Origin: Sphingobium lactosutens
GTDB lineage: Bacteria > Pseudomonadota > Alphaproteobacteria > Sphingomonadales > Sphingomonadaceae
Assembly: GCF_013393185.1 (NCBI RefSeq)
Contig: NZ_QJQX01000075.1
Span: forward strand, 169,081-233,080
Direction: 5' to 3'
Length of the DNA stretch: 64,000 bases
The position numbers were made by a program, and so were the translations under genes. Positions within the stretch are counted from its first letter, which is position 1. Every line of letters begins with the position of its first letter. Below, piece after piece: positions 21,458 to 29,836 of this stretch. The notes beneath the pieces are model-generated. The model worked only from the letters and a program-made list of their open reading frames with translations, made no database searches and was not told the DNA's origin.

Positions 21458-22486
21458 ATGCCCAAGCGCGCGTTGTTCCTGTTGTCTGCCGTCCTGTCGC
21501 TGGCCGTGCCGTCGCTGGCCAGTGCTGAAGAAGCCGAAGCCTGGACACCCAGGGCGGATGCTATCCGCGCCAATGCCGCCGGGATCAGCCTGCCCCAGAC
21601 CGTCGCCGGCCTCTCGCTCAGCAAGAGCGGCGAAGCCTCCAATGGCGGCCGCGCGATCGACAATTACGCCCAATATCTGTCCGAGGACGGCGCCGTCCAG
21701 GCGACCCTTTATGTCTATATGCCGACCTATGCCGACGCCTCGCTTGCGGCCTATATGACCGACAAGGCGATCATGGAGCGGTTCGGCAACCAGACCCGCC
21801 GCACCGCCTATGCCAGCGCCCCCGCCGCCGGCCAGGCGGATCGCGCCATCCGCGCCGTGTATGACGATGCCGCTGACGGCGCACTGACCACGGCGGCGGG
21901 CTTCGTCCATGCCGGGCGCTGGATCGCCAAGATCCGCGTCACCGGCCCGACCGAACGCCGCGCCGAAGTGCTGGCTGGCCTCGATGGCATGCTGTCCGGC
22001 CTCGCCTTCGACGATGCCGCGTCGCTCCACGCCACTGCCCCCGCGACATTTAGCGCCTGTCCGGCCGCCGATGCAGGCGACGCGCAGCTGGCAAAGGCAA
22101 ACCCGGCCGAACGAGCCATCCCGCAGGACGTCCGCATCCCACGCGAGGGCAAGGATGCGCTCTGCGTGCGCGGCACCGTGACCACGGCGGAGGGCCGCTA
22201 CGACATGCTCCAACAGGCCGGGCGTAGCGACGGCGCGATCATCGTACCGGTCGACGACAGTGGCACCGTCCTCGCCTTCGATCCGGCCAAAGATGCGCCG
22301 GGCTATCAGCTCTCCATCCACATGGTCGGCCAGACGGACCTTTACGGCACCTATGACAAGGTGCCCAGCCCGCGCCAGATCGCCGCGATCCTCGATGGCA
22401 AGGACAGCCAGACCGCGCAGGCGCAGGCCGTCGCCACCTATGCCGCCAATGGTCAGGTGACGATGCAGGCCGCACGCGGCCGCTGA
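21458..22486 (+). CDS. Exported hypothetical protein
   Basis: A 342-aa protein with a clear signal peptide (MPKRALFLLSAVLSLAVPS, cleavage after an ALASAE-like site near residue 24), so periplasmic. I recognise no family. Of the three possible ATGs (21437, 21452, 21458) the last is best placed, 7 nt after GGAGAGG. Two cysteines (about 200 and 230) may form a disulfide. The body alternates predicted strands and helices with repeated YxxYxPT-like segments. Function unknown. Confidence 0.7.
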   Translation: MPKRALFLLSAVLSLAVPSLASAEEAEAWTPRADAIRANAAGISLPQTVAGLSLSKSGEASNGGRAIDNYAQYLSEDGAVQATLYVYMPTYADASLAAYMTDKAIMERFGNQTRRTAYASAPAAGQADRAIRAVYDDAADGALTTAAGFVHAGRWIAKIRVTGPTERRAEVLAGLDGMLSGLAFDDAASLHATAPATFSACPAADAGDAQLAKANPAERAIPQDVRIPREGKDALCVRGTVTTAEGRYDMLQQAGRSDGAIIVPVDDSGTVLAFDPAKDAPGYQLSIHMVGQTDLYGTYDKVPSPRQIAAILDGKDSQTAQAQAVATYAANGQVTMQAARGR

Positions 22487-22527
22487 TCGCCCTTCCCCTG
22501 CCGCCAGAGCCGTTCTAGACGTCCATC

Positions 22528-23472
22528 ATGATCAAGGCATCGGGTGCGACCCGCTTCGCCCGCATCCGCGCCCGGCTGGAAGCGATCCGCATCGCCCCCG
22601 GCCCGCAGGCATGGGCGTTCGAATTTCTCCTCTTCGGCTTCAAGCAGGGCTGGGCGTGCCTGTTCGGCGGACTGATGCTGGCGCTGCTGCTGGCGACGCA
22701 TCTCTTCTATCCGGCCGATGCACCGCTCCATCGCTATGATGTCCTGACGCTCGCCGCGCTCGCCATTCAGGCCGCGATGCTTGCCTTCCGCCTTGAAAGC
22801 TGGAGCGAGGCAAAGGTCATCTTCGCCTTCCACCTGATCGGCACGATCATGGAATTGTTCAAGACCCATGCGGGATCATGGATCTATCCCGAGGCCAGCC
22901 TGCTCCATGTCGGCCCGGTCCCGCTTTTCTCCGGCTTCATGTACGCGGCGGTCGGCAGTTACATCGCGCGCATCTGGCGCATTTTCGGGTTCCGCTTCAC
23001 CCATTATCCGCCGGTCTGGGCCACGGTGCTGCTGGCGGTCGCCATCTATGTGAATTTCTTCGCCCATCACTGGCTGCCCGACATCCGCATCGCCCTGTTC
23101 GCGGCGGCGATCCTGCTCTTCGGCCGGAGCTGGATCATCTACACCCCATGGCGCGAACCGCGCCGCATGCCGCTGCTCGTCGGCTTCTTCCTCGTCGCGC
23201 TGTTCATCTGGTTTGCGGAGAATATCGGCACCTTCGCCAATGCCTGGACCTATCCCGACCAGCGTCTTGGCTGGCAGATGGTCGGCCTCGCCAAGCTGGG
23301 CAGCTGGTATCTGCTGATGATCATTTCCTTCGTGCTCGTGTCGCTGATCCACGGCATCAGATCAGATAGCCGACCTCATACAGGCCCCAGCGCCGCCCGG
23401 CGAACACCAGAGGCACGAACACGCTGCGCAGCGCGCGATAGCGGCCCTCGCCCAGATCCTGCCGATAGGTGA
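22528..23472 (+). CDS. DUF817 domain-containing membrane protein
   Basis: A 314-aa integral membrane protein with about eight hydrophobic segments, matching DUF817. Family hallmarks are FLLFGFKQGWACLFGGLM, LIGTIMELFKTHAGSWIYPE, and VPLFSGFMYAAVGSYIAR. The function of DUF817 is unknown. The family domain ends near residue 278 (SLIHGIRS). The last about 36 residues are Arg/Pro-rich and are read through the 3' end of the convergent chemoreceptor gene, a 116-nt overlap. They may be a recent extension caused by loss of the native stop. Confidence 0.85.
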   Translation: MIKASGATRFARIRARLEAIRIAPGPQAWAFEFLLFGFKQGWACLFGGLMLALLLATHLFYPADAPLHRYDVLTLAALAIQAAMLAFRLESWSEAKVIFAFHLIGTIMELFKTHAGSWIYPEASLLHVGPVPLFSGFMYAAVGSYIARIWRIFGFRFTHYPPVWATVLLAVAIYVNFFAHHWLPDIRIALFAAAILLFGRSWIIYTPWREPRRMPLLVGFFLVALFIWFAENIGTFANAWTYPDQRLGWQMVGLAKLGSWYLLMIISFVLVSLIHGIRSDSRPHTGPSAARRTPEARTRCAARDSGPRPDPADR

Positions 23473-24784
23473 AGAGGAAGAAGTCCCCCGCCCCGTCCAG
23501 CGCGCGGCGGGTCTGGCTGTCCATGAATATCTGCCGGTTGCGCGCATGTTCCATATTCCAGTCGCGCGCGCCGGGACGCTGCGGCTGGCTGCGCGCGCTG
23601 ATATGGGTGGGAAGATAGCCGTTCATGTCGATCAAGCAACAGCCGACCACCGCCCTGTCCTGCGCCGTATGCCGGTCCAGCGCGGGCCGCAGCACAGTGT
23701 CGGCAAAAGCGGTGAAGCCGTTCCTATATTGCGCCGGTTCCGACCCGTCGATCCGGCGATAATCCGTATCGAACAGCGCATCGACACTCAACTGCCCGCC
23801 GCGCAGCGCGCCCTCGATCAACGCCCGCGCCTCGTCAGCCCCTTCCTCGGCCAGCGCGATATAGCGGCTGTTGCGCGTCGCCTGCGGCCCATGGGCGGTG
23901 GTGTTGAGCATGGCGTTCGCCATCCCCTCCAATCCGTCCAGCTGCACGCGCGCCGCATCGACCCGTGCCGCGCTCTCGCCCGATGAGCGGCTGAAATCGC
24001 CCAGCCCATGGCGCAACGCCGCCACGTCCTGATCGGCGGCGTCAGTGCACGCCACGATCGTCTCCGATCGGTCGCCGAACTGCGTCACCAGCGACGCTAT
24101 TTCCGCCATGCTCATGCGCAACTGGTCGATATGGGTTCCGGCCTCGCGCCCACGCACGATATTGGCCTCCACCCCGCCGATCAGCCGCCGCGCGTCGCGG
24201 TCCAGCTGGCCCAGCTTGTCGCCGACCGTCGCGGCGGATTCCCCCGCCTGCCCCGCCAGCCGTCGGATTTCCTCGGCCACCACGGCAAAGCCCTGCGCCC
24301 GCTCCCCGCCGCGCGTCGCCTCGATCGCGGCATTGATGCCCAGCAGCCGCGTCTGCCGCGCGATCGCGCCCAAATCCTCCGAAATCGAGCCGACCGCCTC
24401 GATCACCGACAGGAATTGCCGCAAATGCCCTTCCAGGCCCGTGACATGCTCGACCAGCCCCGCGACCTCGCCCAGCGACAGGCCTATCACTGCATGACCG
24501 TCAGCGACGATCTGGCCGGCGCGACGCGCGGTCAGGCTCAATTCCCGCGCCGCCGCGACGCTTTCCCCCTGGCTCTCCGCCAGACGGTCCATATGGGCCT
24601 GCAAGTCGATCAGGCGCGCCGCGTCGCCCTGGATCCGACGATTGACCTCGCCCAGATATCCAGCCGTCTCGCTGCACTGCAATGCGATGTCGCCCGACCT
24701 TTCCCCGAGGTCGGCCAACAAGTCCCTGTTTTCCAAATGCGCCCCGCCGCTGTCTTTGTTGCAGGATGATGACGGATTAACCAT
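23357..24784 (-). CDS. Soluble methyl-accepting chemotaxis protein with C-terminal sensory domain
   Basis: A 475-aa cytosolic receptor-like protein without membrane segments. The centre (about 120-200) holds the MCP signalling tip (LGAIARQTRLLGINAAIEATR, GFAVVAEEIRRLAGQAGESA) flanked by long coiled coil. The C-terminal part (about 325-475) is a separate globular domain with WNMEHARNRQIFMD and GRRWGLYEVGYLI, like the C-terminal sensor found in several alphaproteobacterial MCPs. I chose ATG 24784 over an in-frame GTG four codons upstream; no good ribosome site marks either. No che genes are near. Ligand unknown. Confidence 0.85.
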   Translation of the reverse strand: MVNPSSSCNKDSGGAHLENRDLLADLGERSGDIALQCSETAGYLGEVNRRIQGDAARLIDLQAHMDRLAESQGESVAAARELSLTARRAGQIVADGHAVIGLSLGEVAGLVEHVTGLEGHLRQFLSVIEAVGSISEDLGAIARQTRLLGINAAIEATRGGERAQGFAVVAEEIRRLAGQAGESAATVGDKLGQLDRDARRLIGGVEANIVRGREAGTHIDQLRMSMAEIASLVTQFGDRSETIVACTDAADQDVAALRHGLGDFSRSSGESAARVDAARVQLDGLEGMANAMLNTTAHGPQATRNSRYIALAEEGADEARALIEGALRGGQLSVDALFDTDYRRIDGSEPAQYRNGFTAFADTVLRPALDRHTAQDRAVVGCCLIDMNGYLPTHISARSQPQRPGARDWNMEHARNRQIFMDSQTRRALDGAGDFFLFTYRQDLGEGRYRALRSVFVPLVFAGRRWGLYEVGYLI

Positions 24785-24866
24785 GCACTGCAACACTTAA
24801 TATTCGGACAACCCCCGATCCCAGCGACGGCTTGCATCCCGTCCCCGCCTGCCCGACAAGGCGGCC

Positions 24867-26042
24867 ATGCTGCTCAACTTTCTCGATGCGCTCCGCGCCG
24901 CCGGCATCAACGCCAGCATCAAGGAACATCTGCTGCTGCTCGAAGCGCTGGACCGCGACGTCATCGCCCGGCGGCCCGAGGATTTCTATTATCTCGCCCG
25001 CGCCACCTATGTGAAGGACGAAGGGCTGCTCGACCGCTTCGACCAGGTCTTTGCCCGGGTGTTCAAGGGCGTGCTGGGCCAGGACGGGGTCGAGGCCGAG
25101 ATACCCGAAGAATGGCTGCGGCTCGTGGCGGAAAAATATCTCAGCCCGGAGGAGATGGAGAAGATCAAGTCGCTGGGCGACTGGGACGAGATCATGAAGA
25201 CGCTGAAGGAACGGCTGGAGGAGCAGACGGGCCGGCACCAGGGCGGCAACAAATGGATCGGCACCGGCGGCACGTCCCCCTTCGGCCATGGCGGCTACAA
25301 TCCGGAAGGCGTGCGGATCGGCGGCGAGAGCCGCCACAAGCGCGCGATCAAGGTCTGGGAAAAGCGCGAATTCGCCAATCTCGACAGCACGAAGCAGCTC
25401 GGCACCCGCAATATCAAGGTCGCGCTGCGCCGCCTGCGCCGCTTCGCGCGGGAAGGCGCGGCCGACGAGCTGGACCTCGACGAAACCATCCGCGGCACCG
25501 CGCGGCAGGGCTGGCTCGACATCCGCATGCGCCCCGAACGGCATAATGCGGTCAAGCTGCTGCTGTTTCTCGACGTGGGCGGATCGATGGACCCGTTCAT
25601 CACGTTGTGCGAGGAACTTTTCTCCGCCGCGACCGGCGAATTCAAGAATATGGAATTTTTCTACTTCCACAACTGCCTCTACGAAGGCGTGTGGAAGGAT
25701 AATCGCCGCCGCTTTTCGGAGCGCACCCCGACCTGGGACATCCTCCACAAATATGGCCACGACTATAAGGTGATCTTCGTCGGCGACGCCGCGATGAGCC
25801 CCTATGAAATCAGCCATCCGGGCGGATCGGTCGAACATATGAACGAGGAAGCCGGCGCCGTCTGGCTCCAGCGCGTCACCCACACATACCCCGCCGCCGT
25901 CTGGCTCAACCCGGCGTCGGAGGCGCATTGGGGCTACAGCCAGTCGACCCGGATCATCCGCGAGCTGATGAACGACCGCATGTATCCGCTGACGATCGAG
26001 GGTATCGACGCCGCAATGCGCGAACTGACGCGCAAGCGGTGA
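24867..26042 (+). CDS. VWA domain-containing protein (CoxE-like)
   Basis: A 391-aa soluble protein whose C-terminal half is a von Willebrand A domain. The MIDAS motif reads DVGGSMD (about residue 237), with glycine where most have serine in the DxSxS pattern. The N-terminal half is helical and contains GGNKWIGTGGTSPFGHGG, a typical CoxE-type linker. It is the standard partner of MoxR ATPases in cofactor insertion (as in CO dehydrogenase maturation), and a MoxR gene lies upstream at 20067. The client protein is not visible in this window. Confidence 0.92.
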   Translation: MLLNFLDALRAAGINASIKEHLLLLEALDRDVIARRPEDFYYLARATYVKDEGLLDRFDQVFARVFKGVLGQDGVEAEIPEEWLRLVAEKYLSPEEMEKIKSLGDWDEIMKTLKERLEEQTGRHQGGNKWIGTGGTSPFGHGGYNPEGVRIGGESRHKRAIKVWEKREFANLDSTKQLGTRNIKVALRRLRRFAREGAADELDLDETIRGTARQGWLDIRMRPERHNAVKLLLFLDVGGSMDPFITLCEELFSAATGEFKNMEFFYFHNCLYEGVWKDNRRRFSERTPTWDILHKYGHDYKVIFVGDAAMSPYEISHPGGSVEHMNEEAGAVWLQRVTHTYPAAVWLNPASEAHWGYSQSTRIIRELMNDRMYPLTIEGIDAAMRELTRKR

Positions 26043-26160
26043 AACCGAGGGACGGGCAACACCGACGGTCGAACGTGGGCGGATCAGAGTCTTGAAGCGA
26101 CCAGTTGCAGTCATTTTCTAATGTTGTAGCTGCATCGCTAAGCGGACGGAGGGACCACAG

Positions 26161-26373
26161 ATGCCAGCGCCCAAATCAGGATTTTTCAAGTGGACCAAAT
26201 TTTGGCTTTGCGCAGGGTTACTGCTTGCAAGTTTGCCTCTGCTCGGTGATTGCAGCCAAAGCGCAGATTGTGGAGCAAGCAAGTTTAAATCGGCCATGCT
26301 GGTTTTTGGCACAGTTATATTTTTCTATGCGTTGTGCACTTGGATAGCATTTCGGAAGGTGCCACCCAAATGA
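26161..26373 (+). CDS. Hypothetical small membrane protein, AT-rich
   Basis: A 70-aa protein with two hydrophobic helices (about residues 12-29 and 45-63) and two cysteines in the short loop (DCSQSADC), ending in a basic tail. No family recognised. Base composition is clearly lower in GC than the flanks. A GGAGGGACC ribosome site precedes the ATG. Together with the next gene it forms an AT-rich patch inserted between the VWA gene and 27072. Confidence 0.55.
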   Translation: MPAPKSGFFKWTKFWLCAGLLLASLPLLGDCSQSADCGASKFKSAMLVFGTVIFFYALCTWIAFRKVPPK

Positions 26374-26447
26374 TGCTCAGCTCATAACGACCACTTGCGG
26401 ACCTTTATTCTCCGGATCAGGATGCCCGAAAGCTGACGGGAGCGGAA

Positions 26448-26828
26448 ATGCAAAAATTATTAAGATCGGCTGCTCTGGCTGGGCTTTTCTTAATAATAAC
26501 AGGAGAAGCTATTGCACAAAATCGCCCCGGCATGCCCGTTACGATTAATTATGGGAAAGCTGTTGTCGTCGGCGATGAGCTATCAAATGCTATATTTTTC
26601 GGGATTATGCGATCTAAAATTGTAACAATTAACGTGGACGGCGAGACGGTCCTTATCGCTAACATTGATAAGGCTTCTGGAAATAGAGACGGGTTAAGAG
26701 TGACATACTTCTGGAATGAAAAATATCTTTTCGAGAAGGAGTATGATTGCCAAAAAAAGCTGCCCGTAGCTTGCGGTCGAAAAATTGTGAGAGGCATAGA
26801 AGACACAGCTCGCCTCATACAGTTTTGA
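26448..26828 (+). CDS. Hypothetical exported protein, AT-rich
   Basis: A 126-aa protein with a signal peptide (LLRSAALAGLFLIITG, probable cleavage after EAIAQ near residue 24). The mature part is beta-rich, with two cysteines (DCQKKLPVACG) that could pair. Ribosome site GGGAGCGG lies just before the ATG. No known family. It is AT-rich and its codon use differs from the neighbours, which suggests transfer. Confidence 0.55.
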   Translation: MQKLLRSAALAGLFLIITGEAIAQNRPGMPVTINYGKAVVVGDELSNAIFFGIMRSKIVTINVDGETVLIANIDKASGNRDGLRVTYFWNEKYLFEKEYDCQKKLPVACGRKIVRGIEDTARLIQF

Positions 26829-26875
26829 CAGCGACTGCTTTCTATCAATACGTTCTCAAAAGCAGACAGTCCACT

Positions 26876-26983
26876 TACCACCCCAATTTCACCGTCACTT
26901 CTTGATCGAGGATGCGCGTCGCCGCGGCAAGGCGCGCAACCGTGACGAACCGCCCGCCGACCTCCAAGTCGCCATTCCTCATC
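26876..26983 (-). pseudogene. Possible C-terminal gene remnant
   Basis: A 35-codon frame on the minus strand ending in TAA has the GC-rich codon pattern of this genome (GGRFVTVARLAAATRILDQE), unlike its AT-rich neighbours. It has no ribosome site, so it looks like the tail of a lost gene. I cannot name the parent. The rest of 26829-27060 shows nothing I can support. Confidence 0.25.
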
Positions 26984-27071
26984 AACCAGCAAACAAGCGG
27001 CAACATAGGAAACCTAAATCCGCATTCGACGACCGAACAGCAAAGTGCGGCGTCGCAAGCAGGAGAATGAC

Positions 27072-27479
27072 ATGAGTTTGATTATCGCCCTCGCGGCCGC
27101 AGCCGCGTCACACAGCGTTTCCATAGAACATCATGGCCAGCAGGTCGGCGCGACCTACACTGCCCGTGCGGAAATGCGCACCAAGACGGTGGGCGCCAAG
27201 ACCCCCAACCGCATGGACGCCCAGCGTTGCCAGTGGACCGCGACCATCGTCGTCGACCGCAAGCTGGACCACGGCCCGGCGCTGGCCCGCACCATCGCCA
27301 CCGACAAGCGTTTTTCGGGCAGCGAAGCCGGCGCCTGCACGCCCGGTCGCAATTCGGGCGAGCGCAACCTTGCCCAGCATCAGGAAAAGATAGAGGCGCA
27401 TCTGGTCGCGGTGGCGCAGGCCGATCGCGCGCCCCTTCTGGCTGAACTGGACTCGGTACGTAATCTTGCATCCAACTGA
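27072..27479 (+). CDS. Hypothetical periplasmic protein
   Basis: A 135-aa protein with a short hydrophobic N terminus (SLIIALAAAAA), probably a signal sequence. The mature part is basic with two cysteines, in QRCQWTATI and ACTPGRNS. The ribosome site AGGAG (27061-27065) is 6 nt from ATG 27072. The stop overlaps the next gene by 14 nt, so it is probably co-expressed with the TorF-like porin. No family recognised. Confidence 0.6.
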   Translation: MSLIIALAAAAASHSVSIEHHGQQVGATYTARAEMRTKTVGAKTPNRMDAQRCQWTATIVVDRKLDHGPALARTIATDKRFSGSEAGACTPGRNSGERNLAQHQEKIEAHLVAVAQADRAPLLAELDSVRNLASN

Positions 27480-28218
27480 TCGTTTCTGCCGCCTGGCATG
27501 GCTGGGAGCATTTCTGCTCGCTGGCCATGCCGTTCCGGCCGCCGCCCAATATGCGGCCGGCCCGACCATTTCCCTTGAAGCCGCCAGCGACGAACGCCGC
27601 CGCGGCCTCAGCTGGAGCGATGGCGACCCGGTGCTGCGCGGCAGCATCTCCGTACCCGTCGCGCAAGGCTTCAGCCTCGACGGCACGGCCACGACGCTCC
27701 GGGGCAGCGATCGGCATGGCGGCGCCGACGCCGTGCTCGACCTTGGCGCCACCTATGCTAGGCAGTGGGGCGGCTTCCGCCTGACCGCGGAGGGCCGCTA
27801 CCACATCTTCCCCGGCGCCTCCCACGCCCATGATGGAGGTTGGGGCTATGGCGAAGTCGGCGCGATCGCCGGGTTCGCGCTCGGCCCGGCCAGCATCGAT
27901 CTTGGCGCCCGCTACGCCCCACGCCAGTCCGCCATCGGCGGCGACAATCTCTATGTCTCGGGGGCTAGCGCGCTCGCCATTCCCGGCACGCCCTTCACCC
28001 TGTCGGGCCATGTCGGCCGCTCCTCGGGCGATGTGCGCGATCCGCTCCGCGCCGCCCGCCTGCGCCCTGCCGGCGCCTATTGGGATCATGGCGTCGCGCT
28101 CGATTGGTATCAGGGCCGCTGGTCCGCCGGCCTGCGCTATGCCGATACCGACATCGACGCACCCGACAGCGCTCATGCGGGCGCCAGCCTGATCGCAAGG
28201 GTCGGCTTCACCCTCTGA
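27466..28218 (+). CDS. TorF family putative porin
   Basis: A 250-aa outer-membrane beta-barrel candidate. A signal peptide (AWLGAFLLAGHAVPAAA, cleavage about residue 27) is followed by the family's opening segment with SDERRRGLSWSDGDPVL. Alternating amphipathic strands follow, with repeated LDLGATY, IDLGARY and AGLRYADTDID motifs and a terminal aromatic-poor strand GFTL. The start is TTG 27466, overlapping the previous gene by 14 nt. TorF-like proteins are common in sphingomonads and xanthomonads; what they transport is not known. Confidence 0.8.
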   Translation: MHPTDRFCRLAWLGAFLLAGHAVPAAAQYAAGPTISLEAASDERRRGLSWSDGDPVLRGSISVPVAQGFSLDGTATTLRGSDRHGGADAVLDLGATYARQWGGFRLTAEGRYHIFPGASHAHDGGWGYGEVGAIAGFALGPASIDLGARYAPRQSAIGGDNLYVSGASALAIPGTPFTLSGHVGRSSGDVRDPLRAARLRPAGAYWDHGVALDWYQGRWSAGLRYADTDIDAPDSAHAGASLIARVGFTL

Positions 28219-28286
28219 ACGGACATATGTTGCTGCCTTTGCCGTCTTGGCATAACTTCCCCCTCTAACCGGAGGGGGAGCAACAC

Positions 28287-28682
28287 ATGCCTGTGGAACT
28301 GACGATTCTCGCTTGGGGCATGATCCTGCTCCTCGTCCACATCTTCGCCGCCGCACATGTGAAGACGAAGCAATATGGCACCAAATGGAACATGGGCGCC
28401 CGCGACGAGAATCTGCCGCCGATGAACCCGCTCGCCGGCCGCCTTTCCCGCGCACAGGCCAATTATGTGGAGACGCTGCCGATCGCCATCGTCGCGCTGA
28501 TAGGGGTGGTGATTACGACGCGGACCAGCGAATGGACGGCGCTGGGCGGCTGGATCTGGCTCGCCGCGCGCATCGTCTACCTGCCGCTTTACGGCTTCGG
28601 CGTGCCGGCCGTGCGAACCCTCTTCTTCCTCGCCAGCCTCGTCGGCCTGCTGATGGTGTTGTGGCCGCTGCTCAGCTTCTGA
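28287..28682 (+). CDS. MAPEG family protein
   Basis: A 131-aa membrane protein with four hydrophobic helices, matching the MAPEG family (membrane-associated proteins in eicosanoid and glutathione metabolism). Signatures are the RLSRAQANYVETLPIAIVAL loop with conserved Asn-x-x-Glu, and RIVYLPLYGFG near the third helix. The ribosome site GGAGGGGGAG lies before the ATG. Glutathione-dependent activity is a family expectation, not shown here. Confidence 0.9.
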   Translation: MPVELTILAWGMILLLVHIFAAAHVKTKQYGTKWNMGARDENLPPMNPLAGRLSRAQANYVETLPIAIVALIGVVITTRTSEWTALGGWIWLAARIVYLPLYGFGVPAVRTLFFLASLVGLLMVLWPLLSF

Positions 28683-28730
28683 CATCGGCGCGCTTGCCCC
28701 GCGCCGCCTGCCCCGCTAAGCGCGCGCCCC

Positions 28731-29438
28731 ATGACTGCGCATAAATCCGGCGATCCCACGACCCTCAACCGCCTCTATGGCCGCCAGTCGGGGCCGAAGC
28801 TCCGCAAGGGCCAGCAGGAACTGGTCGATACCTTGCTCCCGGCCATCTCGGTACCAGCGGAAGGCGAAGTGACCGCCGCGAACCTGTTCGGCCCAAGTTC
28901 GCATGGGGACCGCCCGCTCCATTTCGAAATCGGCTTCGGTGGCGGCGAGCATATGGCCTATCGCGCCGACATGCTGCCCGATCATGGCTTTATCGGTTGC
29001 GAGCCGTTCCTGAATGGCGTCGTCCAGGCGCTTGGGCATGTCCGCGACCAGGCGCTCGGCAATGTCCGGCTGCACATGGGCGATGCGCTCGACGTCCTGT
29101 CCCGCATTCCCGACGGGGCGCTCAGCTTCGTCTACCTGCTCCATCCCGACCCCTGGCCCAAGGCGCGCCACGCCAAGCGCCGGATGATGAACCCCGGCCC
29201 GGTCGCGATGATCGCCAGGAAGCTCAAGCCCGGCGGCGAATTCCGCTTCGGCACCGACCATCCGGTCTATCTGCGCTGGGCGCTGATGGTGATGAACGGC
29301 CATCCCGATTTCGACTGGCTGGCGAGCGAACCCATGGATTTCCAGAACCGCCCCGGCGGCTGGCCCGAAACCCGCTACGAGGCGAAGGCCCGCCGCATCG
29401 GGCATGAAGTCTGGTACTTTCGTTACCGGCGAAAATAG
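28731..29438 (+). CDS. trmB: tRNA (guanine(46)-N(7))-methyltransferase
   Basis: Methylates N7 of G46 in tRNA variable loops. The 235 aa include the SAM-binding FEIGFGGGEHM (about 63-73), GCEPFLNGVVQAL, the DALDVL acidic site, and the family signature LLHPDPWPKARHAKRR followed by MLARKLKPGGEF-like RKLKPGGEFRFGTDHP. The start ATG 28731 gives the usual N terminus. It is a single gene with 49 nt to the MAPEG gene. Confidence 0.95.
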   Translation: MTAHKSGDPTTLNRLYGRQSGPKLRKGQQELVDTLLPAISVPAEGEVTAANLFGPSSHGDRPLHFEIGFGGGEHMAYRADMLPDHGFIGCEPFLNGVVQALGHVRDQALGNVRLHMGDALDVLSRIPDGALSFVYLLHPDPWPKARHAKRRMMNPGPVAMIARKLKPGGEFRFGTDHPVYLRWALMVMNGHPDFDWLASEPMDFQNRPGGWPETRYEAKARRIGHEVWYFRYRRK

Positions 29439-29708
29439 CACGCGGGCTTACGCCAGAAAACGCCGGATTTCCGCCACTCTGCCTACGCCACCCTACCTTG
29501 TTGTATACCCCCTTTTCCGCATGGTGATTACCCGAAGAGGATCATGATGTACTGCCATGGCGACGGGAAAGGTGGCGAAACGGGACATCGATGCGCTTTT
29601 TGATCCATCGATCGCCGATACTGCTGTCGAGCAGCAGCGTCACGAATCTGTCAACCTCGCCATTTCCAACTATGCCGATCATTTCGCCAGCTTCTATAAG
29701 GGAGCCGG

Positions 29709-29813
29709 CTGGACAAGGCTCATGCGGATGAGCGCGATCGCCTCGCCTCCCCGGCCCGCAATCATGTGGTCGGGCAGACGATCAACGTCGACGGCGGCGT
29801 CATGGTGAGCTGA
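29709..29813 (+). pseudogene. 3' remnant of a short-chain dehydrogenase/reductase gene
   Basis: The last 34 codons before TGA 29811 read as an SDR C terminus, ending NHVVGQTINVDGGVMVS, the family's VxGQxxxVDGG motif. The Rossmann fold, YxxxK and all upstream parts are missing. The 150 nt before it (from ATG 29557) are open in a different frame, as MATGKVAKRDIDALFDPS and on, without recognisable homology. So this is probably a deletion junction between two genes. SDR and ThuA-like genes often sit together, which fits the next gene. The rest of 29439-29836 shows nothing else I can support. Confidence 0.7.
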
Positions 29814-29836
29814 ACATCATCGGGAGAGGGAAGCAT

